A model generated the notes under the pieces. The model made no database searches. It was not told the DNA's origin and saw only the letters and a program-made list of their open reading frames with translations. From Colocasia esculenta (taxonomy: Eukaryota > Streptophyta > Magnoliopsida > Alismatales > Araceae): a DNA stretch of 64,000 nucleotides. Within the stretch, counting starts at the first letter, position 1; each line of letters begins with the position of its first letter. Shown here one piece after another: positions 53,137 through 63,372 of this stretch. The stretch is taken from assembly GCA_014218235.1 (NCBI GenBank), contig CM024759.1, positions 9,378,712 to 9,442,711 on the forward strand, in the 5' to 3' direction. The translations under genes were made by a program, and so were the position numbers.

Positions 53137-55400
53137 TGTAACGTCGTGTGCTTTTCGGATCCATGCGGATCATGTGTGTGTTGGTTGTGGTGGCTGTTGT
53201 GAGGCCAATGTGAGTTGGTTGTGTGGCTTGAGCAGGTGAAGTGCAGGTTTGATCCTGAAATGAAACAGGACCTGCTGCAGTTCAATTGGAGTTGGCGGCC
53301 AGGGGTGGTCGTTTACCTGTTGGCGTCCAGATATATGGTCGTTGACTGCATGATCTTGGCGGTTCAGGATGTGGACGTTTAAGGTGGCGGTTGCTATTGG
53401 CGGCCTGGGGGTTGACGCCAACCTGAGATTGATGCAGGTTATAGGCTCAACCGAGGGCAGGTTTCCTACCCTGTTCTCAATCCCCCTTGCCCCAGCTTGT
53501 TGCCCCAGTGTTTCTAAAGCTTCCAACAGGTACTGAAGGGTGCTTGGAGGATCGTGGGACGCGTGGCGTCGCCGAATTGCGCGAGAAAACGCCGTACCGT
53601 GGTGCAATCCCCGTGGGAGCTCGCGGAGGGCTCGATGTGAACCGGGAGATTGCGGGAGGTTTTAGCGTGTTCTGAGGTAGGGGACGAACCCGGTTAACTC
53701 CGTAGAAACATTAAAACGCGACATAACCACTTGAATCAGCATGATAATGCATTTTCGGATTAAGTTGCACCATGCGGGGATAATGGGTGGTTTGAGTAAT
53801 TTATCAAGCAAAGCATGTTGTAATGTGTTATTTTGGGTTCTGGCATGTTAAAGGAATTGTTTATGTATGTTATTCTGTAGTTTAAACGGTTGGAAAAGTT
53901 GTAGATTCGGTTTAGGGTTTCTGCAGGGTTAGTGGCCGAAGAACTTGGCGTCAACATCGTTTGTCGCCAAGCTCATCAGCCAGGATGTAGACGGCCAGAT
54001 CCCTTGCCGTCAACATACTGTAAGCGGCAATCGATGTTGCCGCCAGCATGTGTATAACTGAAATAGCTAATTATGGTATTTATCGATTATGCATGTGCGT
54101 TGGCACCTATGGTGCACCGAGTGCACGTAGTTTCCGTGTTTAGCATACAAGGTATGTAGTTAGATTGCTACTTTAGCGACTGCGTGTTGTTCACGCGAGT
54201 CCAGTTAGGTTCACGTGTAGTGGACCGTTGTTACTTGTGGTTTACGTAAGATTTCACGTGGTTTGTGCGTAACGTGCACGTGGTTCTGTGTACGTGGCAA
54301 GTAGTACGACGCCTACCGTGGTTACCTCTCCAGTTGGGTGCCCCAGGTTCTTTGTGAGCCAGGCTGTTAGCTCGGGGCTTTGTCCCGGTACTTGTGTTGT
54401 ATCGTCGAGGTCTGTGTCGTCTGACCAGGACACCCTCACTCTTGTGTTTGAGTTGCACGTCCGGCTGAGGGAAAGACGACAGTGGGACAGTGACACTTGT
54501 GTTTGTCTTTAGTCACTTGTAGCGGGCTCGTAGTTGGGGGTACGGACACCAGTAGACGTACTGGACCCCATCTAGTCCTTTTCCAGTGTCTCACTCTAGA
54601 GAGTTCCGGGCCAGGATCTCTAGAGGTGCCAGACATGAGCCTGTGACCGTGTGGTACACAGGTGGTGGTGTTTGGTTGGTCTCCACAGTTGCTCGACCTT
54701 TTCATGTGGAGCGGCAGCTGGACCTTTCGTCCGTGGCTGCGAGACTGAGAGGTAGCTTGTCCGAGTCAGTTTCTGGTGTCGCGAACCAGTTCACGTGGCT
54801 CGTGTTTGGCTGTCTCTACTTTGGCTTGTACACCTGTGCTGGTTTGCCGTTTAATTATTACAGTTGTTTCTCGTAGTCGGCAGACGGAGAATATTTTTAC
54901 AGCTTTAATATCTTGTTTAGCTGTTCTATAAATTGTTGGTACTGTTTACTGTTTTTGTACCTGTGGTTTTGGTTTGCTCGGTGTTGGGGAGTTCCCTACT
55001 GAACTAGTGACTAGCGAGGCTCACCCCTACCCCCACAGGTGAGAGCGAGGAGGACGTTTCACGACCGTCGTCCAGTTCAGAGCCGCGCCGTAGCGGTGCA
55101 GGGTCGGTACCTCCAGCTGTGTAGTAGCAGCTCCAGCAGTGTAGTGTTGTGTAGTATAGTTAGTTGTTTCTTTTCTTCAGTTGTACCTCGGGGTATGCCC
55201 CAGGCTCTTGTACTTCTTTTCAGTTTTGTGGAAATTTGGCTATGTAAATTGTGAAATATTTATTAAATGTGGTGTGTTCCTTTGTGTTTACACGGACTGT
55301 GGTTTGGTATCCCTTGCGAGGCTTCGGCCCGTTCGTGGGAGGCGGACTCGGATCAAGTACGTTATTGGTTTAACGGGCTTGGCCGAGGCGTTCCGTCACA
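53137..55400 (+). repeat. 5' LTR of C
   Basis: Length is 2264 bp with TGTAACGTCG and CCGTCACA ends. The hairpin is at 55186-55204 and the U5 module starts at 55311. It is very similar to the solo LTR at 61092-63367. Confidence 0.95.
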
Positions 55401-55402
55401 GG

Positions 55403-55414
55403 TGGTATCAGAGC
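55403..55414 (+). other. C: primer binding site
   Basis: TGGTATCAGAGC lies two bases after the LTR (after GG instead of GT). Confidence 0.95.
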
Positions 55415-55555
55415 AAGGTCCGTGTTAATATAAGGAAACTAAAAAGATGCATAGCCTTATTTCGGTCTTTAAACACTGCTGGTAGGGACCCTGGTTTTTG
55501 ATAATTTGTTGTTTTGATTTTTTGTTGATGTTTTGTATATGTAGAAATTGCTAGA

Positions 55556-58500
55556 ATGGCTGATAGGAGAGATTGGGGTGGTGGAGGAGATGATCCGGAG
55601 GAAAGCACCCAGCGTATGATTGAAAGGATTTGGGAAAGCCTCACGGATATTCGGGCTAGAATGGATCAGCAGGCGCCAGTACCACCAGTTGCAGTGCCAC
55701 CTGGGGATGGAGAGGCTGTACCTGTTGCTCCAGTTCCGCCAAGAGTGGAGGTGCCTTTTTTAGCACCTGTGCCACCGCCAGTGTTGTTGGCAGAAGAACC
55801 AGTGATGCAAGTTGAAAAGTTTCTGAGATTGCAGCCACCTACTTATTCAGGAGGGCCGAATCCAGATACAACAGAGCACTGGGTTCATGAGATTGAAAGG
55901 GTTTTTGCGACCATGAGGTGTCCGGCAGCAGATAGAGTAGTGTTAGCTGCTTATCAGTTGAGGGGTTTTGCATTGGAATGGTGGCGACTGAAGATGCAGA
56001 CCACTTTTGCAGGAAGGGCAGAAAAGGCTATTACTTGGTCGGAATTTCTCGATGTATTTAATGATACATTCTTTCCGATTCAAGTGCAGCAAGTGAAAGG
56101 AGAGCAATTTCGGACTCTCCAGCAAGGTAACTCTTCAGTTTTAGAGTACCAGATGAGGTTTATGGCTCTTAGTCGTTATGCGACTTATGTGGTATCGGAT
56201 AATAATATGATGGTTGAGTATTTTATTCGAGGATTGAGAGTGGAATTGCAGGATGCGATAGTACCTCTCATGTGTAAGACAGTGGAAGAGGCAGCACAGA
56301 GAGCAGCTACTTTAGAGAGGTCTATTCGGACTCGTCAGGTGGGCGAGTCAGGTTCAGGTAGTTTTCGGCTACCGCAGCAGTCAGTGGGTGCAAGTAAAGG
56401 TAAAGCACCAGCAGGACCTTCTTCATCAGGTTTTGGGAAATGGGGTCAGAAATTAAAGCAAGCATTTAAAGGCAAAGGAAGAGGATGGGGAGGTCGTCAG
56501 CAAATGCAGCAGGGCCGAGGTAGGCCTAAGGTAGAGGAGTCGCAGCAGAGTACTGCCAGGCAGCCCATTATTCCACCTGGGTATAGATGTTATAATTGTA
56601 ATCAGCCAGGACATTTGATCCGCAATTGTCCCTATGCGAGAGAGTATGGTTATGGAAGAGGTGTGCAGCAGCAGCAACCTCAGCAGTTTCAGCAGCCACA
56701 GGCAGGTCGTGGCAGAGGAGTACCGCAGCAGCGAGGAAGAGGCCGGGTTATGGCTATCACCCGAGCCCAGGTAGAGGCATCAAATATGATAGAAGGTACT
56801 TTACCTCTTTATAATTATTCAGCAAGAGTCTTATTTGATTCGGGTGCCTCTCATTCTTTCATTTCCGAAGAATTTCTGGATTGTATAGCTCAACCTCTAG
56901 AGGAGAAGACCTGTGAGTTAGTAGTGGAGGTTCCTTCAGGTGAGTTCTTGCTCACTTCGAGCTATATAGATGAAGCTCCTGTTATGATTGAAGGGAACCA
57001 GATGCCGGGTCGGTTGTATGCCCTGCAGTTGTCAGATTATGATATTATTCTGGGTATGGATTGGCTTGAGATGTATGGAGCAATGTTAGACTGCAGAAAG
57101 AAGAGGATCAGGTTTTGTCATCCTAATGGTGTAGTGTTTGAATATCAAGGTATGCCTTTTTATACCTCTAAGTTTCTAATTTCTGCAATTAAAGCTAGAA
57201 AGTTGATTAATGATGGGTGTGTGGCATATTTAGCCTCAGTAAGTTTGGTAGAAGCCAGTCAGCAAGTGGAAGCAGTTCCCGTAGTTAGGGAATTTGCTGA
57301 TGTTTTTCCTGAGGATTTGCCCGGTTTAGCTCCACATAGAGAGGTGGACTTTACCATTGAGTTGCTGCCAGGTACCATGCCGATCTCTAAAGCTCCATAT
57401 CGTATGGCACCAGCAGAACTTAAAGAATTGAAAAAGCAGTTGGAAGAATTGTTGCATAAAGGATTTATTAGACCAAGTCATTCCCTGTGGAGAGCGCCGG
57501 TTTTATTTGTGAAAAAGAAAGATGGAAGTTTTCGAATGTGTATTGATTATAGAAAGTTGAATGATGTGACCATTAAGAATAAGTACTCGTTGCCGAGGAT
57601 AGATGATTTGTTTGATCAGTTGCAATCAGCAAAGGTATTTTCTAAAATTGATTTGAGGTACGGGTACCATCAGTTAAGAATTAAAGAGGAGGATATAGAT
57701 AAGACATCTTTCAGAACCAGATATGGTCATTTTGAGTTTGTGGTTATGCCTTTTGGGTTGACTAATGCTCCTACAGGTTTTATGGATCTGATGAATAGAA
57801 TCTTTCATCCATATTTAGACCAATTCATTGTGGTCTTTATTGATGATATTCTAATCTATTCAGCATCTGAAGAAGAGCATGCAGCTCATTTGAGGTTTAC
57901 TCTGCAGTTGCTAAGAGATAACCAGTTGTTTGCTAAATTCAATAAGTGTGAATTTTGGTTGAAAGAGATTCAGTTTCTGGGTCATGTCATCTCAGCTAAA
58001 GGAGTAGCAGTGGATCCAAGTAAAGTAGAAGCTGTGATGAGATGGGAAGTGCCTAAGACAATAACCGAGATTAGAAGTTTTCTGGGATTAGCAGGTTATT
58101 ATAGGCACTTTATTCAAGATTTTTCTAAGATTGCAGCACCTATGACCAAATTGACCAGAAAGGGAGTGCCTTTTGTATGGTCCGGTGAATGTCAGAGAAG
58201 TTTTATGGAATTGAAGAAAAGACTCACATCAGCACCTATATTGACATTACCGGCAGGGAGTGGTAGTTTTGTGTTGTATACTGACGCTTCAAGGAAAGGA
58301 CTTGGTGCAGTACTTATGCAGCATGGTAAAGTGATAGCTTATGCGTCCAGGCAATTGAAGCCAGCAGAAGAAAATTACCCCACTCATGATTTGGAATTGG
58401 CGGCTGTTGTGTTTGCCTTGAAAATGTGGAGGCATTATCTGTATGGTGAGAGATTTGAGATCTTTACAGATCATAAAAGTTTAAAGTATATCTTCTCGCA

Positions 58501-58885
58501 GAAAGATTTAAACCTTCGCCAGCGCAGATGGATTGAGTATTTAAAAGATTATGATTTCAGTTTGGCTTACCATCCGGGTAAGGCCAATGTTGTAGCAGAT
58601 GTTTTGAGTAGAAAAGCATATGTGAGTTTGATGATGATTAAAGAATGGAAGTTGTATGAAGAAATAGCAGAGAATTCCTTATATGTGCCCAGTAGTCAGC
58701 GGCGGGCGATTCTAGCTGCTAGTGCTGTAGAGCCGTCTTTATATTGGCAGATTATAGAGGCTCAGAGAGCAGATGCAAGTTTGCCTAAAATTGTGAAAAT
58801 GGAAGGAGTTTCTATTGATGACAATTGTGTGGTCAGGCTCAGAGGCAGGTTGTTTGTTCCTGCAGAAAGGGAGGTAAAGCAGTGA
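55556..58885 (+). CDS. gag-pol: C: Gag-protease-RT-RNase H-integrase start, longest open frame in the window
   Basis: 1109 codons from the conserved MADRRDW start. Order: proline-rich N-terminus, capsid, zinc knuckle at residue 345 (CYNCNQPGHLIRNC), protease DSGASHS at 428, RT with FIDDILIY at about 762-769, RNase H (LYTDASRKGLG), and the start of integrase. Odd residues compared with A and B: DLRYGYHQ instead of DLRSGYHQ next to the first RT Asp, FMALSRYATYV instead of APYV, and VADVLSRKAY instead of VADALSRK. The frame ends in a TGA at 58883-58885 where A and B have CGA, a transition at a CG site, before the HHCC zinc domain. There is no frameshift in the whole stretch. Confidence 0.94.
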   Translation: MADRRDWGGGGDDPEESTQRMIERIWESLTDIRARMDQQAPVPPVAVPPGDGEAVPVAPVPPRVEVPFLAPVPPPVLLAEEPVMQVEKFLRLQPPTYSGGPNPDTTEHWVHEIERVFATMRCPAADRVVLAAYQLRGFALEWWRLKMQTTFAGRAEKAITWSEFLDVFNDTFFPIQVQQVKGEQFRTLQQGNSSVLEYQMRFMALSRYATYVVSDNNMMVEYFIRGLRVELQDAIVPLMCKTVEEAAQRAATLERSIRTRQVGESGSGSFRLPQQSVGASKGKAPAGPSSSGFGKWGQKLKQAFKGKGRGWGGRQQMQQGRGRPKVEESQQSTARQPIIPPGYRCYNCNQPGHLIRNCPYAREYGYGRGVQQQQPQQFQQPQAGRGRGVPQQRGRGRVMAITRAQVEASNMIEGTLPLYNYSARVLFDSGASHSFISEEFLDCIAQPLEEKTCELVVEVPSGEFLLTSSYIDEAPVMIEGNQMPGRLYALQLSDYDIILGMDWLEMYGAMLDCRKKRIRFCHPNGVVFEYQGMPFYTSKFLISAIKARKLINDGCVAYLASVSLVEASQQVEAVPVVREFADVFPEDLPGLAPHREVDFTIELLPGTMPISKAPYRMAPAELKELKKQLEELLHKGFIRPSHSLWRAPVLFVKKKDGSFRMCIDYRKLNDVTIKNKYSLPRIDDLFDQLQSAKVFSKIDLRYGYHQLRIKEEDIDKTSFRTRYGHFEFVVMPFGLTNAPTGFMDLMNRIFHPYLDQFIVVFIDDILIYSASEEEHAAHLRFTLQLLRDNQLFAKFNKCEFWLKEIQFLGHVISAKGVAVDPSKVEAVMRWEVPKTITEIRSFLGLAGYYRHFIQDFSKIAAPMTKLTRKGVPFVWSGECQRSFMELKKRLTSAPILTLPAGSGSFVLYTDASRKGLGAVLMQHGKVIAYASRQLKPAEENYPTHDLELAAVVFALKMWRHYLYGERFEIFTDHKSLKYIFSQKDLNLRQRRWIEYLKDYDFSLAYHPGKANVVADVLSRKAYVSLMMIKEWKLYEEIAENSLYVPSSQRRAILAASAVEPSLYWQIIEAQRADASLPKIVKMEGVSIDDNCVVRLRGRLFVPAEREVKQ

Positions 58886-59746
58886 GTGCTGGAAGAGGCT
58901 CATAAATCTAGGTACACTATCCATCCGGGTAGTACTAAAATGTACCATGATTTGAGGAAGCATTTTTTGTGGCCTCATATGAAGAAAGAAATAGCAAAAT
59001 TCATTGCAAGGTGTGCTATCTGTCAGCAAATTAAAGCAGAGCATCAGAAGCCAGGAGGTCTATTGCAACCGTTACCCATTCCACAGTGGAAGCGGGATGA
59101 CATTGCTATGGACTTTGTGGCAGGTTTACCAAGGTCGAGTTCAGGGCATAATGGAATATGGATGTTTGTTGACAGATTAACCAAAGTGTGTAGATTAGTA
59201 GCAGTAAGTATGTCTTGGACAGTGGACAGATTAGCAAATGTTTATGTTGAAAGAATTGTTCCACTGCATGGTATTCCGAAGACTATTGTATCAGATAGAG
59301 ATCCAAGATTTACTTCTGGTTTTTGGAGAAGTCTGCAAAGAGTAATTGGTTCTGAGTTGAGGTATAGCTCCGCTTATCATCCCCAGACAGATGGTCAGAC
59401 AGAGAGGACTATCCAAACAATTGAAGATATGTTGCGGGCTTGTTGTTTACTTTGGGGAGGTAGCTGGGAGCATCATTTGGGAATGGTTGAGTTTGCCTAC
59501 AATAATAGTTATCATACCAGTCTTGGGATGGCACCGTATGAAGCTCTATATGGAAGGTCATGTAGAACCCCATTAAACTGGCATGAAGTGGGAGAAAGAC
59601 AATTAGTGGGTCATAAATTAATTCAGCAAACCACTGATGTAGTAAAGCTTATTAAAGAGAAATTGCAGGCAGCTCAAAGCAGGCAAAAGAGTTATGCAGA
59701 TGTTCGGAGGAGACCACTTCAGTTTGAGGTGGGACTGTTGGCATAA
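58886..59746 (+). pseudogene. C: integrase after the premature stop, truncated
   Basis: In the same phase after the TGA, 286 codons give the HHCC domain (CAICQQIK), the DDE core (MDFVAGLP, SDRDPRF, TERTIQ, all three acidic residues kept) and the start of the C-terminal domain (RRPLQFEVG). The element sequence then switches at 59731-59734 to the duplicated copia segment and the frame ends 4 codons later. The GPF part and the chromodomain are gone, so even with readthrough the protein would lack its targeting domain. Confidence 0.92.
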
Positions 59747-61091
59747 AAATGATCATCTTGTGCATGTTTCTAAGCCCCATGATCATAATTCCATTAATGA
59801 AAGAAATATATCTATTCCAAAAATAAAATCACTTTGGATTCTGAAATCATTGCTGAATTCTAAAGTTGATGTCAATGCAGGACCCAAGCAAGTGTGGGTT
59901 CCAAAACTAGCTTGATCAACTAGATGAGGTGTCTTGCAGCCAAAAGTTATAAATGGATTCATGACATTGGCTGTGCAAGGCAAGAAATGATTGGAGAACA
60001 AAGGTTTTTTTTTTTTTGGACTGTGATTGAAAATTTTTTAGGTAAAATCTCCTTATCACTTCAGAATTGAACTGCTAGAGTTGAAATGGACTTTCAATCT
60101 TATATGAGCAATGAAAAATGTGCCTTAATGCTATCCCCACATGACAATGCCTCTTATCAATTGGAATCATGCCATGTCATCTTGCTTGCATAACTGTGCT
60201 CATGACCTCGTAAGCACATCATTTACTTTGACCTCTTGGTATATCAAATGATGACATGTGGAAAAATAAGTTATGCTTGTTTAGAAACTATCATTATGCG
60301 TGAGTAAAAGTACTCCGCCAAGTACCAAAAGTCATGTTATGCATAAGGCTAATTGTGTACATGATAACATGTGAATTGCTTGTTATTATCTATGCATGTG
60401 TTATGTGGGAGTAAATTTGAAAGTGCACAAAAATGTTAGCAAAATTCATTGAATATCATGTTTGTACTAATTCTATGCAAATTGATTGATATGCAAATGC
60501 TTGAATTGCTTGAATGTTCGATTATCACATGCACACACTATGGGGGAGTGAGTTAAGGCTTGGTAAGTGAAATTCATGAGGGAAAATCTCTATTCTTGAT
60601 ATGTCCAAATTCCCCAAGCATGTAGCTCAAATTTCCCTCCATTCTCAGCCTTAAAACTGATTTGTCAAGCACCTGTCGACGGATCTCAACCCATCTGTCG
60701 ACAGACAATCTCAGTTTGTGTCCTCCTGAACTCCACTCTTTTAGTCTGTGTGCATCTGTCGACAGGCTCATTCTTGCTGTCGACAAATACATATTTTATG
60801 TGAATTCTTCATCCTTCTTCATCCTTTCTTCATGAGTATGTTTCCATTATTGATGCAAGGGGAGAATTGGGTATAAATATTCATTATAACCTTTCATACT
60901 CACATACTATCAAAGACATTTGGTTAATCACAATGATTTTGAAATAATATTTTGTGATTGAATCTAGGTTGTATCATCTAGAAAACATTGAACAAATCTA
61001 ATGATCTTAACCTAACTCACTTGAATAACTCCCTTGTGGATGATCATGTTCCTATATGGATTGATAAGTAAGAAGGTTTTTGAACTTAATG
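59731..61091 (+). repeat. Duplicated M segment, copy 2
   Basis: It is 1361 bp and matches 51779-53136 in order and orientation, with an estimated 1-2% differences by eye. It starts in the middle of the copia zinc-knuckle region (GACTGTTGGCATAAAAATGA) and ends in TAATG. The 4-bp GGGA at its left edge is shared with C integrase DNA and with the copia source. Confidence 0.94.
61087..61091. repeat. Target-site duplication (TAATG) left of the solo LTR
   Basis: TAATG is the same word as at 53132-53136 and 63368-63372. Confidence 0.9.
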
Positions 61092-63367
61092 TGTAACGTC
61101 GTGTGCTTTTCGGATCCATGCGGATCATGTGTGTGTTGGTTGTGGTGGCTGTTGTGAGGCCAATGTGAGTTGGTTGTGTGGCTTGAGCAGGTGAAGTGCA
61201 GGTTTGATCCTGAAATGAAACAGGACTTGCTGCAGTTCAGTTGGAGTTGGCGGCCAGGGGTGGTCGTTTACCTATTGGCATCCAAATATGTGGTCGTTGA
61301 CTGCATGATCTTGGCAGCTCAGGATGTGGACGTTTAAGGTGGCGGTTGCTATTGGCGGCCTGGGGGTTGACGCCAACCTGAGATTGATGCAGGTTATAGG
61401 CTCACCCGAGGGCAGGTTTCCTACCCTGTTCTCAATCCCCCTTGCCCCAGCTTGTTGCCCCAGTGTTTCTAAAGCTTCCAACAGGTACTGAAGGGTGCTT
61501 GGAGGATCGTGGGACGCGTGGCGTCGCCGAATTGCGCGAGGAAACTCCGTACCGTGGTGCAATCCCCGTGGGAGCTCGCGGAAGGCTCGGCGTGAACCGG
61601 GAGATTGCGGGAGGTTTTAGCGTGTTCTGAGGTAGGGGACGAACCCGGTTAACTCCGTAGAAACATTAAAACGTGACATAACCACTTGAATCAGCATGAT
61701 AATGCATTTTCGGATTAAGTTGCACCATGCGGGGATAATGGGTGGTTTGAGTAATTTATCAAGCAAAGCATGTTGTAATGGGTTGTTTTGGGTTCTGGCA
61801 TGTTAAAGGAATTGTTTATGTATGTTATTCTATAGTTTAAACGGTTGGAAAACCTGTAGATTCGGCTTAGGGTTTCTGCAGGGTTAGTGGCCGAAGAACT
61901 TGGCGTCAACATCGTTTGTCGCCAAGCTCATCAGCCAGGATGTAAACGGCCAGATCTCTTGCCGTCAACATACTGTAAGCGGCAATCGATGTTGCCGCCA
62001 GCATGTGTATAACTGAAATAGCTAATTATGGTATTTATCGATTATGCATGTGCGTTGGCACCTGTGGTGCACTGAGTGCACGTAGTTTCCGTGTTTAGCA
62101 TACAAGGTATGCAGTTAGATTGCTACTTTAGCGACTGCGTGTTGTTCACGCGAGTCCAGTTAGGTTCACGTGTAGTGGACCGTTGTTACTTGTGGTTTAC
62201 GTAAGGTTTCACGTGGTTTGTGCGTAACGTGCACGTGGTTCTATGTACGTGGCAAGTAGTACGACGCCTACCGTGGTTACCTCTCCAGTTAGGTGCCCCA
62301 GGTTCTTTGTGAGCCAGGCTGTTAGCTCGGGGCTTTGTTCCGGTACTTGTGTTGTACCGTCGAGGTCTGTGTCGTCTGACCTGGACACCCTCACTCTTGT
62401 GTTTGAGTTGCACGTCCGGCTGAGGGAAAGACGACAGTGGGACAGTGACACTTGTGTTTGTCTTTAGTCACTTGTAGCGCGCTCGTAGTTGGGGGTACGG
62501 ACACCAGTAGACGTACTGGACCCCAGCTAGTCCTTTTCCAGTGTCTCACTCTAGAGAGTTCCGGGCCAGGATCTCTAGAGGTGCCAGACATGGGCCTGTG
62601 ACCGTGTGGTACACAGGTGGTGGTGTTTGGTTGGTCTCCACAGTTGCTTGACCTTTTCACGTGGAGCGGCAGCTGGACCTTTCGTCCGTGGCTGCGAGAC
62701 TGAGAGGTAGACCTGTGTTAGCTTGTCCGAGTCAGTTTCTGGTGTCGCGAACCAGTTCACGTGGCTCGTGTTTGGCTGTCTCTACTTTGGCTTGTACACC
62801 TGTACTGGTTTGCCGTTTAATTATTACAGTTGTTTCTCATAGTCGGCAGACGGAGAATATTTTTACAGCTTTAATATCTTGTTTAGCTGTTCTATAAATT
62901 GTTGGTACTGTTTACTATTTTCGTACCTGTGGTTTTGGTTTGCTCGGTGTTAGGGGAGTTCCCTACTGAGCCAATGTCTAGCGAGACTCACCCCTATCCC
63001 CACAGGTGAGAGCGAGGAGGACGTTTCATGACCGTCGTCCAGTTCAGAGCCGCACCGTAGCGGTGCAGGGTCGGTACCTCCAGCTGTGTAGTAGCAGCTC
63101 CAGTAGTGTAGTGTTGTGTAGTATAGTTAGTTGTTTCTTTTCTTCAGTTGTACCTCGGGGTATGCCTCAGGCTCTTGTACTTCTTTTCAGTTTTGTGGAA
63201 ATTTGGCTATGTAAATTGTGAAATATTTATTAAATGTGGTGTGTTCCTTTGTGTTTACACGGACTGTGGTTTGGTATCCCTTGCGAGGCTTCGGCCCGTT
63301 CGCGGGAGGCGGACTCGGATCAAGTACGTTATTTTTTTAACGGGCTTGGCCGAGGCGTTCCGTCACA
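61092..63367 (+). mobile_element. Solo LTR of element C family
   Basis: A 2276-bp LTR with intact ends, TAATG on both sides and no PBS after it. It is nearly identical to the 5' LTR of C. The hairpin at 63153-63171 has one changed base (GCCTCAGG) and the U5 module starts at 63278. Confidence 0.93.
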
Positions 63368-63372
63368 TAATG
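63368..63372. repeat. Target-site duplication (TAATG) right of the solo LTR
   Basis: TAATG completes the set of three copies at this locus. Confidence 0.9.

Larger units (their letters stand above)
53137..59733 (+). mobile_element. Element C: chromovirus with 5' LTR, truncated in integrase
   Basis: It has a 5' LTR (53137-55400), a PBS and a gag-pol open for 1109 codons. The sequence breaks off in the integrase C-terminal region at 59731-59734 (shared GGGA), where a second copy of the M segment begins. No 3' LTR is attached; the LTR at 61092 belongs to the duplicated flank. It is closest to B. Confidence 0.93.
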
